From the NCBI GenBank assembly GCA_900542145.1, contig UQMF01000043.1, positions 1 to 6,924 of the forward strand: 6,924 bases of DNA, read 5' to 3'. This document shows, one piece after another, positions 1 through 5,215 of the stretch. The notes beneath the pieces were generated by a model. The model searched no databases, was not told the origin of the DNA, and worked only from the letters and a program-made list of their open reading frames with translations. How positions within the stretch are numbered: position 1 is the first letter of the stretch; each line of letters starts with the position of its first letter. The stretch is from an uncultured Oscillospiraceae bacterium (GTDB taxonomy: Bacteria; Bacillota; Clostridia; Oscillospirales; Ruminococcaceae). Made by a program: the position numbers and the translations under genes.

Positions 1-31
1 GTGCGCGCAGTGCGGTTGTTCGGCGGAAAAG

Positions 32-49
32 CCCCTTTAGGGGATTTTT
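32..49 (+). terminator. Small hairpin with T-run, possible weak bidirectional terminator
   Basis: CCCC (32-35) pairs with GGGG (40-43) around a TTTA loop, followed by ATTTTT on the plus strand. On the minus strand the same hairpin is followed by CTTTT, so it could also help end the metallophosphoesterase transcript that arrives from the right. The stem is only 4 bp, so it is weak alone. It forms the first half of a two-hairpin arrangement with the stronger hairpin at 61-86. In plus frame 2, the 12 codons before the TAG at 38-40 read CAQCGCSAEKPL. This could be the tail of a cysteine-rich protein encoded to the left, but 12 codons are too few to call a gene. Confidence 0.4.
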
Positions 50-86
50 CGACGGTCTCTAGCCCCCTCCGGCGGAGGGGGCTTTT
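45..86 (+). repeat. Copy A of TTTTTCGAC-N7-hairpin element
   Basis: TTTTTCGAC (45-53), a 7-nt spacer (54-60) and then a GC-rich terminator hairpin (61-83) with T-run. The same order and the same 7-nt spacer occur on the minus strand at 6833-6875. In both places a smaller hairpin precedes the TTTTTCGAC box. The box is identical between copies, while the hairpin arms differ in sequence but keep pairing. Only two copies are visible, so calling it a dispersed repeat is an inference. Confidence 0.5.
61..86 (+). terminator. Strong intrinsic terminator of an upstream plus-strand unit
   Basis: A perfect 10-bp GC-rich stem (61-70 with 74-83, loop GGC) is followed by TTTTG on the plus strand. The minus strand has no T-run after the stem, so it acts mainly rightward, ending a plus-strand gene outside the window. 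The metallophosphoesterase gene that converges from the right stops only a few bases away at 93. Confidence 0.8.
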
Positions 87-92
87 GTTATA

Positions 93-941
93 TTACGGTA
101 TACGGAGTTCCTTTGCGGCGCGCTCCCACAGCGATTCGTCCGTGACAGGAAGCCCGGTTTTCTGCGCGAGCCTTTCCACCAGGCGCACTGCATGTACCGT
201 GTAATTCACGCCGGTGCGTATTGTCGCGACAAGCCCTCTGCCCCAGACCGCGCTTTTTGCCAGAAGCCCGGATTCCGCAAATTCTGCAGCGGTGCGCTCG
301 ATGTCGTATTCCACCGAGATTATCTCCGGGTGGAATTCCCCGTCGTAGTCAATCATCGCGTACTGCGCCGCCGTCTGGGAGTTCACCGGCATTCCCAGCG
401 CCCCGGGATTCACCAGCATTCTGCCGCCGCGCCGGAATATGAATGGGATATGAGAATGTCCGCACAGAAGCAGCCGGCAGTTGTATTCGCCAAGCCGGGA
501 TATCATCTCCTCCGCCTCCCGGGTGTTGGTGTGGAAAAGGTAGTTTATGCTGTCCGGGGAGCCGTGGCATATCATGAACGGCTCCGCTCCCGGAAGTTCC
601 ACCCGGCGCGAAATCGGCATTCCGGCGAGCCAGTCCAGATCGGAATCAGTCACGTTTTCGAAGGTGTACAGCAGCGCTCCGCTTTTGGAGCCGTATACCC
701 AGGGCTGCGGCGAAGTCCGCTGGCTGATGATGTAATCCTCGCGGTTGCCGCGGATAAACACGCACGGGTGCGATTCCGAGAAATTCCGCAGGAATTCCAC
801 GGTGCGGTGCGGATACGGGCAGTCGGTGATGTAGTCCCCGAGGAATATCCACCAGTCCGGGGAGCGGGATTCCGCGTCCGCGGCAACGGCGGAGAGCGCC
901 GCAAAATTCGAGTGTACGTCGGATAATACAGCTATTCGCAT
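93..941 (-). CDS. Calcineurin-like metallophosphoesterase
   Basis: 282 residues, cytoplasmic (no signal peptide). The five metal-site blocks of the metallophosphoesterase superfamily are present in order: SDVH (D8, H10), GDY (G35, D36), GNRE (N66), the CHGSP block (H126) and GHSH (H162, H164), followed by NPGALGMP (178-185). This pattern resembles the small YfcE-like bacterial branch, which hydrolyses phosphodiester or phosphomonoester bonds with two metal ions; the substrate here cannot be told. About 80 C-terminal residues beyond the core are mostly predicted helix. The ATG at 939-941 is chosen over one 13 codons upstream because the conserved MRIAVLSD strand begins there and GGGAG (949-953) lies 7 nt before it. 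The upstream membrane-protein gene stops 4 nt earlier and its TGA sits between the Shine-Dalgarno and this ATG, so the two are probably translationally coupled in one operon. Confidence 0.93.
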   Translation of the reverse strand: MRIAVLSDVHSNFAALSAVAADAESRSPDWWIFLGDYITDCPYPHRTVEFLRNFSESHPCVFIRGNREDYIISQRTSPQPWVYGSKSGALLYTFENVTDSDLDWLAGMPISRRVELPGAEPFMICHGSPDSINYLFHTNTREAEEMISRLGEYNCRLLLCGHSHIPFIFRRGGRMLVNPGALGMPVNSQTAAQYAMIDYDGEFHPEIISVEYDIERTAAEFAESGLLAKSAVWGRGLVATIRTGVNYTVHAVRLVERLAQKTGLPVTDESLWERAAKELRIP

Positions 942-945
942 TGGC

Positions 946-1701
946 TCACTCCCGGGCGTTTCCGGCGATCTTCCCGGCAAGGAACAGCGCCGTTGTCACG
1001 CATATGAATATAAGCACGAATGCGTTTATTTCCTCGTTCCAGCGCAGGGCGAGAACGGCGGCGTCACCTATAAGCGCCGCCATGAACGGCAGAGCCGGGA
1101 ATCCGTATTTCCCATCGCCGTTGTAGAATCCACGAAGCATCACCGTGAACAGCGTCACCATTCCGGCGGAAACCACGATCTCCAGCGGAATGAACAGCCA
1201 GGAAAGCCCGATCGCCGTGTGATACACCACCGGAATCGACATGGAAAACGCCACGATATACCCGAACGACAGCCAGCGGATAAGCGCGCCGCCGTGTTCC
1301 TTTACGCACTGGGCAGTATGTATTGCCATGGAAACCAGTATCATTCCGTAGGCGGCGAACTGTATGGGTGGTATAGTCCCCTTGGTATGTACCATTCCGC
1401 CAAGCAGGAGTATTCCGGCGGCGACGGAAAGTTTCCTGAAAACGCCGTCGTCAGGCGCCAGATTCGTCGTTGTCTTTCCATTGGGGTAATGCACGGTATT
1501 GAAACGGCAGCGCGTGAATATAAAGAAATACGCGCCGATTATCGCAAATATCGTCAGACCTGTCATGTACCATTCCAGGAAGTCGTAGCCGGAAAAATCT
1601 CCGGTGAAAACCGCAGCCAGGCTGATCACACGCTCAACGGTCAGTATAAGAAAATACAGCATTAAAAAGATGAGTTTTGCCTTGTCGGACTTTCTTGCCA
1701 T
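946..1701 (-). CDS. Polytopic membrane protein of unknown function
   Basis: 251 residues, dominated by hydrophobic stretches: roughly 10-33, 45-63, 90-107, 111-130, 142-161, 166-188, 200-218 and 226-246, so about eight membrane segments. The loop at 64-89 is polar (CRFNTVHYPNGKTTTNLAPDDG). The N-terminus is positively charged (MARKSDKAK), which suggests it faces the cytoplasm. I do not recognise a family and see no transport or catalytic signature. The start is well supported: AAGGAG (1713-1718) lies 11 nt before the ATG and a consensus promoter ends about 20 nt upstream of it. It is first in a two-gene operon with the metallophosphoesterase. A link such as membrane sensing or processing of a phosphorylated substrate is conceivable but unsupported. 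Confidence 0.8.
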   Translation of the reverse strand: MARKSDKAKLIFLMLYFLILTVERVISLAAVFTGDFSGYDFLEWYMTGLTIFAIIGAYFFIFTRCRFNTVHYPNGKTTTNLAPDDGVFRKLSVAAGILLLGGMVHTKGTIPPIQFAAYGMILVSMAIHTAQCVKEHGGALIRWLSFGYIVAFSMSIPVVYHTAIGLSWLFIPLEIVVSAGMVTLFTVMLRGFYNGDGKYGFPALPFMAALIGDAAVLALRWNEEINAFVLIFICVTTALFLAGKIAGNARE

Positions 1702-1732
1702 ATAATATCACACTCCTTTTGATGATATTATA
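1701..1732. repeat. Perfect 10-bp inverted repeat over promoter and leader, candidate operator
   Basis: TATAATATCA (1701-1710) and its exact reverse complement TGATATTATA (1723-1732) flank 12 nt that carry the ribosome binding site of the membrane-protein gene. The right arm contains the -10 hexamer, and the left arm touches the start codon. Transcription should begin near 1720, so only one arm is in the RNA. The symmetry is therefore more likely a protein site on DNA than an RNA hairpin. The same TATAATATCA 10-mer also covers the -10 of the araC-type gene (3667-3676). AT-rich -10 regions make some resemblance expected by chance. Confidence 0.4.
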
Positions 1733-1755
1733 GCACGCTTTTCGGCAAAAGTCAA
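1727..1755 (-). promoter_or_regulatory. Sigma-70-type promoter of the membrane protein/phosphoesterase operon
   Basis: Read on the minus strand: TTGACT (1755-1750), a 17-nt spacer, TATAAT (1732-1727). The expected start is near 1720, giving a leader of about 20 nt with AAGGAG almost at the 5' end. The promoter begins about 20 bp after the T-run of the preceding terminator. Confidence 0.85.
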
Positions 1756-1776
1756 TAACAATTACTGATTTTGTTG

Positions 1777-1814
1777 AAAAATATTGCGCAGGAACTTCCG
1801 TCGAGTTCCTGCGC
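1777..1814 (-). terminator. Intrinsic terminator of the arabinofuranosidase operon
   Basis: On the minus strand an 11-bp perfect stem, GCGCAGGAACT with AGTTCCTGCGC (1804-1814 with 1786-1796, 7-nt loop), is followed by AATATTTTT. It lies about 17 nt after the stop of the DUF6171-like gene and just before the next promoter, which insulates the two minus-strand operons. Confidence 0.88.
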
Positions 1815-1830
1815 GGTAAGAATATTTCAT

Positions 1831-2085
1831 TCACCATCTCGGGCGCTCATGCGGACAGCCCGTGGATTTCTTCGCCGCCCTGAGTTCCACATAGCAGCCG
1901 CATTTCCGGCAGGTTCCGCTGACAAGCTCATCGCAGGATTCGCACAGCGCCAGCCGCCGGGAGTACTCCTCCGGGGCTGCCTTCTGCGCTGCCGGAAGCG
2001 CCGCGATACGCTGCTGGATCAGCTCAAACAGCTGACCTTCGTCCGCCTGCTGTAACAGGCAGCGGAAGCATGGCTTGCGTTCCAT
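1831..2085 (-). CDS. DUF6171-like small cysteine-rich (zinc-ribbon-like) protein
   Basis: 84 residues with eight cysteines: C6-x2-C9, C48-x2-C51, C59-x2-C62-x-C64 and C77. The C-terminal stretch CRKCGCYVELRAAKK followed by CPHERPRW matches what I recall of the DUF6171 family of small Clostridia proteins. Such paired CxxC motifs normally bind zinc; no reaction is known to me. A helical region (about 15-45) separates the first CxxC from the rest. The ATG at 2083-2085 shares one base with the TGA of the arabinofuranosidase gene (TGATG). There is no good Shine-Dalgarno, so translation probably depends on ribosomes finishing the upstream gene. The preceding GTG (2086-2088) could also be used but would add only one residue. 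A terminator follows directly. Confidence 0.85.
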   Translation of the reverse strand: MERKPCFRCLLQQADEGQLFELIQQRIAALPAAQKAAPEEYSRRLALCESCDELVSGTCRKCGCYVELRAAKKSTGCPHERPRW

Positions 2086-3557
2086 CACAGCGTGAGGGTG
2101 ATCTCGGCAACGGAGCAGGGCGGAATCACGGCAGCTGCCCTGCCGTCCGCAGCGCTTACGGTGAGCGGCTTTATTGTTACCCTGTCCGGCTCGTCAAAGG
2201 TATTATGTTCGTGAACCTCCCCGGTGAGTACACGCCCCTGTGCGGACTTTATTCCGCTGAACGCCGCCGCGATATCCACGCTGTATTCCTCGGTGAGGGA
2301 AGCGTTGGAGATGGTCACGGTGACAGCGCCGTCCTTTACGCTGGCGGACTGGCTGAGGGCAGGCACGCCCTCCTCCGCGAATTCGTTCTCCACATGGCTG
2401 TAGATGAGGTCTGCGTCCTGGTGGTTCTTGTAGAGGTCGAAAACGTGGTAGGTCGGGGTCTTGACGGTCGTTGCGCCCTCGGTCAGCAGGATAGCCTGGA
2501 GCACGTTCACCGCCTGGGCGATGTTCGCCATCGGTATCCTGTCGGAGTGCGCGTTGAATATGTTGAGGTTGATTCCGGCAACGATGGCGTCGCGCATGGT
2601 GTTCTGCTGATAGAGGAATCCCGGATTGGTGCCCGGCTCCACATCGTACCAGGTGCCCCACTCGTCCACGATAAGCCCTACCCTGTGCTCCGGGTCGTAG
2701 CGCTCCATTATTGCGGAGTGGCGGGTGACCAGCTCCTCCATTTTTAGCGTGGAGCGTATCGTCTTATAGTATTCCTGCCCGTCAAAATCGGTGGCGCTGC
2801 CCTTGTGTCCCCAGTCACCGGTCGGTACGGTGTAGTAATGCAGGGACATTCCCTTCATGTTCCACGGAGTAACCTGCTTCATGAGGACGTCAGTCCAGTT
2901 GTAGTCGTCTGCGTTGGCGCCGCTGGCTATCTTGTAGAGGTCGTTTCCGCTGTAGTTGCGGCAGTAGGTCGCATACCGGCGGTACAGGTCGGAGTAGTAT
3001 TCCGGGCGCATGCTTCCGCCGCAGCCCCAGCTTTCGTTGCCTATGCCGAGGTATTTCAGTTTCCAGGGCTGCTCCCTGCCGTTGCGCTTGCGCAGCTCCG
3101 CCATGGGGGAAACGCCGTCAAAGGTCATGTACTCCACCCAGTTGGCAAGCTCCTCAACGGTGCCGCTGCCGACGTTTCCGGAGATGTACGGCTCGCAGCC
3201 GACAAGCTCGCAGAAATCCATGAATTCATGCGTGCCGAAACTGTTGTCCTCGACAACTCCGCCCCAGTTGGTGTTTATCATCTTTTTGCGCTCGGACATT
3301 TCGCCGATTCCGTCGCGCCAGTGGTATTCATCGGCGAAGCAGCCGCCGGGCCAGCGCAGCACGGGGAGCTTTATCTGCCTGAAAGCGTCCACGACGTCCT
3401 TGCGGTAGCCGTTGATGTTCGGAATATCGCTGTTCTTGCCGACGTATATCCCGTCGTAAACGCAGCGCCCGAGGTGCTCGGAGAAGTTGCCGTAGATCTC
3501 GCGGTTGATGTGGGATTTCTTCTCCAGGGGATTTAATGTAAGATGTACTGTCTTCAT
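2085..3557 (-). CDS. abfA: Intracellular alpha-L-arabinofuranosidase, GH51
   Basis: 490 residues, the usual length for bacterial GH51 enzymes, which release terminal alpha-L-arabinofuranosyl residues from arabinan- or arabinoxylan-derived oligosaccharides by a retaining mechanism. There is no signal peptide, so it should act in the cytoplasm on imported oligosaccharides. Signatures in order: IYGNFSEHLGRCVYDGIYVG (21-40), RWPGGCFADEYHWRDGIG (68-85), GIGNESWGCGG (171-181) with acid/base E175, the HYYT strand (240-243), and VDEWGTWY (297-304) with nucleophile E299. The catalytic barrel gives way after about residue 375 to a beta-sandwich C-terminal domain. AAAGGA lies 9 nt before the ATG. The gene is divergent from an AraC-type regulator, the likely controller, and is followed by a DUF6171-like gene overlapping its stop. 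The symbol follows the common name for this family; other GH51 substrate preferences cannot be excluded. Confidence 0.96.
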   Translation of the reverse strand: MKTVHLTLNPLEKKSHINREIYGNFSEHLGRCVYDGIYVGKNSDIPNINGYRKDVVDAFRQIKLPVLRWPGGCFADEYHWRDGIGEMSERKKMINTNWGGVVEDNSFGTHEFMDFCELVGCEPYISGNVGSGTVEELANWVEYMTFDGVSPMAELRKRNGREQPWKLKYLGIGNESWGCGGSMRPEYYSDLYRRYATYCRNYSGNDLYKIASGANADDYNWTDVLMKQVTPWNMKGMSLHYYTVPTGDWGHKGSATDFDGQEYYKTIRSTLKMEELVTRHSAIMERYDPEHRVGLIVDEWGTWYDVEPGTNPGFLYQQNTMRDAIVAGINLNIFNAHSDRIPMANIAQAVNVLQAILLTEGATTVKTPTYHVFDLYKNHQDADLIYSHVENEFAEEGVPALSQSASVKDGAVTVTISNASLTEEYSVDIAAAFSGIKSAQGRVLTGEVHEHNTFDEPDRVTIKPLTVSAADGRAAAVIPPCSVAEITLTL

Positions 3558-3588
3558 GATATTTCGTCCTTTCAGGAAAATCGCAGCA

Positions 3589-3606
3589 AAGCCCGTGAAC
3601 GGGCTT
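3589..3606 (-). other. Leader hairpin in the arabinofuranosidase 5' UTR
   Basis: AAGCCCG pairs perfectly with CGGGCTT (7 bp) around a 4-nt loop, within the roughly 69-nt leader between the predicted start (near 3626) and the ribosome binding site (3567-3572). The minus strand continues as TTTGCTG, too short a T-run for a confident terminator. It may stabilise the mRNA 5' end or act as a weak attenuator. On the plus strand it is upstream of the regulator's promoter and irrelevant to that gene. Confidence 0.5.
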
Positions 3607-3619
3607 ATTTATGGTCTAC

Positions 3620-3669
3620 CATTGATGTATCCATTATAACCGATTGACAATGCTTTTTCAATGATGTAT
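3620..3669. repeat. Direct repeat pair, candidate AraC-type half-sites
   Basis: CATTGATGTAT (3620-3630) and CAATGATGTAT (3659-3669) match at 10 of 11 positions and are 39 bp apart. The first covers the predicted start of the arabinofuranosidase transcript. The second covers the -35 of that promoter and part of the -10 of the regulator promoter. AraC-family proteins often bind directly repeated half-sites, so these fit operators for the adjacent regulator; that assignment is inferred. Confidence 0.45.
3633..3661 (-). promoter_or_regulatory. Promoter of the arabinofuranosidase operon
   Basis: Minus strand: TTGAAA (3661-3656), a 17-nt spacer, TATAAT (3638-3633), start expected near 3626. It overlaps the divergent regulator promoter by 18 bp, so two polymerases cannot occupy both at once. 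Confidence 0.8.
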
Positions 3670-3672
3670 AAT
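3644..3672 (+). promoter_or_regulatory. Promoter of the AraC-family regulator
   Basis: TTGACA (3644-3649), a 17-nt spacer, TATAAT (3667-3672): a full consensus. The start is expected near 3679, about 30 nt before the ATG at 3709. This rules out the in-frame ATG at 3661, which lies inside the promoter spacer. Confidence 0.88.
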
Positions 3673-3692
3673 ATCAAAAGACTGATATATCA
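3671..3692. repeat. Inverted repeats at the regulator's transcription start
   Basis: ATATCA (3671-3676) and TGATAT (3683-3688) are inverted around 6 nt, and TGATATATCA (3683-3692) is itself a perfect 10-bp palindrome. They overlap the end of the -10 and the predicted +1 of the regulator, a classic place for an autorepression site. Short AT-rich palindromes are common, so confidence is limited. Confidence 0.35.
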
Positions 3693-3708
3693 TACTATGG
3701 AGGTTTAT

Positions 3709-4476
3709 ATGAGGCTTCATACGATGGGCGCGGGATACCGCCACGACCGGGATTTCCACATAGTCCGCCCGGAAGGCTCCGGGGATAATCTGCTGGTGAT
3801 TTTCCGCACGCCGGCGTTCGTGATATCCGCAGGGGAGCGTGTGGAAGTTCCGGCGGACACTGCGGTATTATACAGCAAAGCCGCCTCGCAGGATTACGGG
3901 GCGGCAGGTATGGATTACATCAACGACTGGGTGCACTTTGAGTGCGATGAGAATGATATATTCTTCGAACGTCTGAATATCCCGTTCAACACTCCCATGC
4001 CGGTGTGCTCGGTGAGCGGCGCGGAGAGCGCGTTGCAGCTGCTGAAGCTGGAGAGCGTGTCGGATTCCGCTAAAAGCCGGGAGTGCGCCGACCTGCTGCT
4101 GCGGCTGCTGATAGCCCAGACGCTTGGCGGCGGCGAAGCGCCGTCGGCTCCCCACAGCGAGGGGCTGAAGCGGCTGCGCGCCGAGATATACGGCTCCCCG
4201 GAGGAGTGCTTTACGGTGGAGGGAATGGCGGAGCGCCTGGCGCTCAGTCCATCGTATTTCCAGACGCTGTACCGCGCGGAATTCGGTGTAAGCTGCTATG
4301 AGGACGTGCTGCGCGCGAAAACCCGGCTGGCGCAGTATTACCTCGCTAACACCACGATGACGGTGCGCGAGGTATCAGTCCTGTGCGGATTCGAGAACGA
4401 CGTGCATTTCATGCGCCAGTTCCGGAAGCGCACCGGTCTGACGGCGCTGGAATACCGGCGAATCAGCAGAGAGTGA
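3709..4476 (+). CDS. AraC-family transcriptional regulator
   Basis: 255 residues. The N-terminal part (about 1-100) is a beta-rich, cupin-like ligand-binding region of the AraC type (RHDRDFHIVRPEG..., then the VEVPADTAVLY strands near 45-56). The C-terminal 100 residues are the AraC/XylS DNA-binding domain with two helix-turn-helix units, about 168-194 (FTVEGMAERLALSPSYFQTLY) and 217-242 (MTVREVSVLCGFENDVHFMRQF). The GF in the second unit and the RKRTGLTALEYRR tail are typical. GGAGG (3699-3703) is 5 nt before this ATG, and the promoter position excludes the longer reading frame from 3661. Divergent placement against the GH51 gene suggests control of that operon in response to arabinose or an arabino-oligosaccharide, and probably of itself. 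The effector is not visible in the sequence. Its last 14 bp overlap a convergent gene. Confidence 0.94.
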   Translation: MRLHTMGAGYRHDRDFHIVRPEGSGDNLLVIFRTPAFVISAGERVEVPADTAVLYSKAASQDYGAAGMDYINDWVHFECDENDIFFERLNIPFNTPMPVCSVSGAESALQLLKLESVSDSAKSRECADLLLRLLIAQTLGGGEAPSAPHSEGLKRLRAEIYGSPEECFTVEGMAERLALSPSYFQTLYRAEFGVSCYEDVLRAKTRLAQYYLANTTMTVREVSVLCGFENDVHFMRQFRKRTGLTALEYRRISRE

Positions 4477-4993
4477 CGTCGGGCTTTTCCATGAGCTTTA
4501 TCATCTTCGGGGTGAGATACAGCTTGTGGGAGCGGTCGGAGGGGTCCGCATAGTAAGTCATGCGGTTAGACATTCTCTCCGCAGGTATGGGCACGAATTT
4601 CGTCAGCATTTTCATTTTTCTGACCAGCTTCTTGTAGAGCTTTACCATGCAGTCCGGGGTGCTGATGGCGCCCTCCAGCGTGGGGACTGACGTCATGAGG
4701 TAAAGCCTTGCCCGGTGCAGGGAGTGGTCCTTGTTCCGGGTAGTGTAGTTAGCCTCGACCACCATGCTTCCGTTGACGTTGAAGCAGCCCAGGGGAAGAT
4801 CCTCGTCAAGCTCTCCCGCCTCAGGGAGATAGAAGTAGTACTGGTCGCAGCTGGCGGTGATTATGGAGGTGTCCCTGGAGGATACGATCTTGTTTCCGCT
4901 CTGGCGGAGTATCAGGCAGCCGCAGTCAATTGCCTCCTGTGCGAGTTCCTGGAACACTTCGCGCTCCATGTAGAAAGATGTCTGTTTTCCCAT
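4463..4993 (-). CDS. Hypothetical protein, soluble, 176 residues
   Basis: I do not recognise a family. The protein has no membrane segment or signal peptide. Visible traits: an N-terminal helix (about 10-25), alternating strand-like segments (26-60 and 70-110), an acidic patch LPEAGELDEDLP (56-67), a basic helix LYKKLVRKMKMLTKF (119-133), and a C-terminal stretch near PKMIKLMEKPD (162-172). Five cysteines (C24, C26, C49, C70, C115) plus a C-terminal Cys are spread without a clear metal motif. The start is supported by AAAGGA (5001-5006) 7 nt before the ATG, and codon use resembles neighbouring genes. It runs towards the AraC-type gene and overlaps its end by 14 bp. Convergent antisense overlap with no terminator between them means each transcript likely extends into the other gene. 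Confidence 0.8.
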   Translation of the reverse strand: MGKQTSFYMEREVFQELAQEAIDCGCLILRQSGNKIVSSRDTSIITASCDQYYFYLPEAGELDEDLPLGCFNVNGSMVVEANYTTRNKDHSLHRARLYLMTSVPTLEGAISTPDCMVKLYKKLVRKMKMLTKFVPIPAERMSNRMTYYADPSDRSHKLYLTPKMIKLMEKPDVTLC

Positions 4994-5035
4994 AGTGATT
5001 TCCTTTCAGTTGTGAGAGTTGTATAAAAACAGCTG

Positions 5036-5041
5036 ATTATA
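5036..5041 (-). promoter_or_regulatory. Probable -10 of the hypothetical-protein gene
   Basis: TATAAT on the minus strand, about 45 nt before the ATG at 4993. No good -35 lies 16-18 nt upstream (the best hexamers are around 5058-5064 and poor). The promoter may therefore need an activator or another element; a 17-bp palindrome sits just upstream at 5066-5082. Confidence 0.4.
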
Positions 5042-5065
5042 CTGCTTGTTATCTTTTTGGCGAAA

Positions 5066-5082
5066 TGCGGCATAATGCCGCA
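5066..5082. repeat. 17-bp palindrome, candidate operator
   Basis: TGCGGCAT (5066-5073), one central A, ATGCCGCA (5075-5082): perfect 8-bp arms. No T-run follows on either strand, so it is not a convincing terminator. It lies immediately upstream of the weak -35 region of the leftward gene and about 30 bp upstream of the queT -35. This suits a regulator binding site for the leftward gene; the regulator is unknown. Confidence 0.5.
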
Positions 5083-5113
5083 AAGCAGATACGAATTTTG
5101 TTCAAAAATAGTA

Positions 5114-5142
5114 TTGCAAATTCAATTGGAATGTGTTATCAT
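5114..5142 (+). promoter_or_regulatory. Promoter of queT
   Basis: TTGCAA (5114-5119), a 17-nt spacer, TATCAT (5137-5142). The start is expected near 5149, giving a leader of about 74 nt that contains a small GTGC/GCAC hairpin (5149-5162) and then the preQ1-type pseudoknot. Confidence 0.7.
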
Positions 5143-5174
5143 ATACCAGTGCAATAAAGCACGGAAAATCAAAT

Positions 5175-5215
5175 ACGGTGTTTTCTTTGTCCAACCACCG
5201 TTAAAAAACAAGGAG
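5175..5215 (+). ncRNA. preQ1-I-type riboswitch
   Basis: The leader folds as an H-type pseudoknot like the preQ1 class I aptamer. P1: ACGGTG (5175-5180) with CACCGT (5196-5201), 6 bp. The 15-nt loop (5181-5195) ends in AAC, placing a cytidine (5195) directly 5' of the P1 3' strand, where class I aptamers hold the C that pairs with preQ1. The A-rich tail TTAAAAAACAAGG (5201-5213) closely resembles known class I tails. P2: CTTTGT (5185-5190) can pair with ACAAGG (5208-5213), including one G-U pair. P2 covers the first three bases of the AGGAG Shine-Dalgarno (5211-5215), so ligand binding should block translation of queT. A queuosine-precursor transporter directly downstream is the expected target. 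The loop is longer than in the classic B. subtilis and T. tengcongensis aptamers (about 10-12 nt). Ligand identity is inferred. Confidence 0.85.

Noticed and set aside
1..204. Plus-strand frame from the window edge
   Set aside because: It runs through two hairpins and into the 3' end of the metallophosphoesterase gene, with no protein-like features.
192..926. 244-codon plus-strand frame opposite the metallophosphoesterase
   Set aside because: Its translation is low-complexity in Arg, Val and Pro with no domain, and the opposite strand carries all five metallophosphoesterase motifs.
942..980. Longer start for the metallophosphoesterase at 980
   Set aside because: The extra 13 residues precede the conserved first strand and overlap the upstream gene; the Shine-Dalgarno at 949-953 fits the ATG at 941.
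2070..3536. Long open frames on the plus strand opposite the arabinofuranosidase (2070-2747 and 2805-3536)
   Set aside because: They are antisense to a complete GH51 gene with both catalytic motifs, lack family features, and arise from the third-position GC bias of the real gene.
3661..3708. Longer start for the AraC-type regulator at 3661
   Set aside because: That ATG lies between the -35 and -10 of the gene's own consensus promoter, so it would not be in the mRNA; GGAGG favours 3709.
5066..5082. Palindrome read as a terminator
   Set aside because: There is no T-run on either strand and no gene ending nearby; a protein-binding site is more likely.
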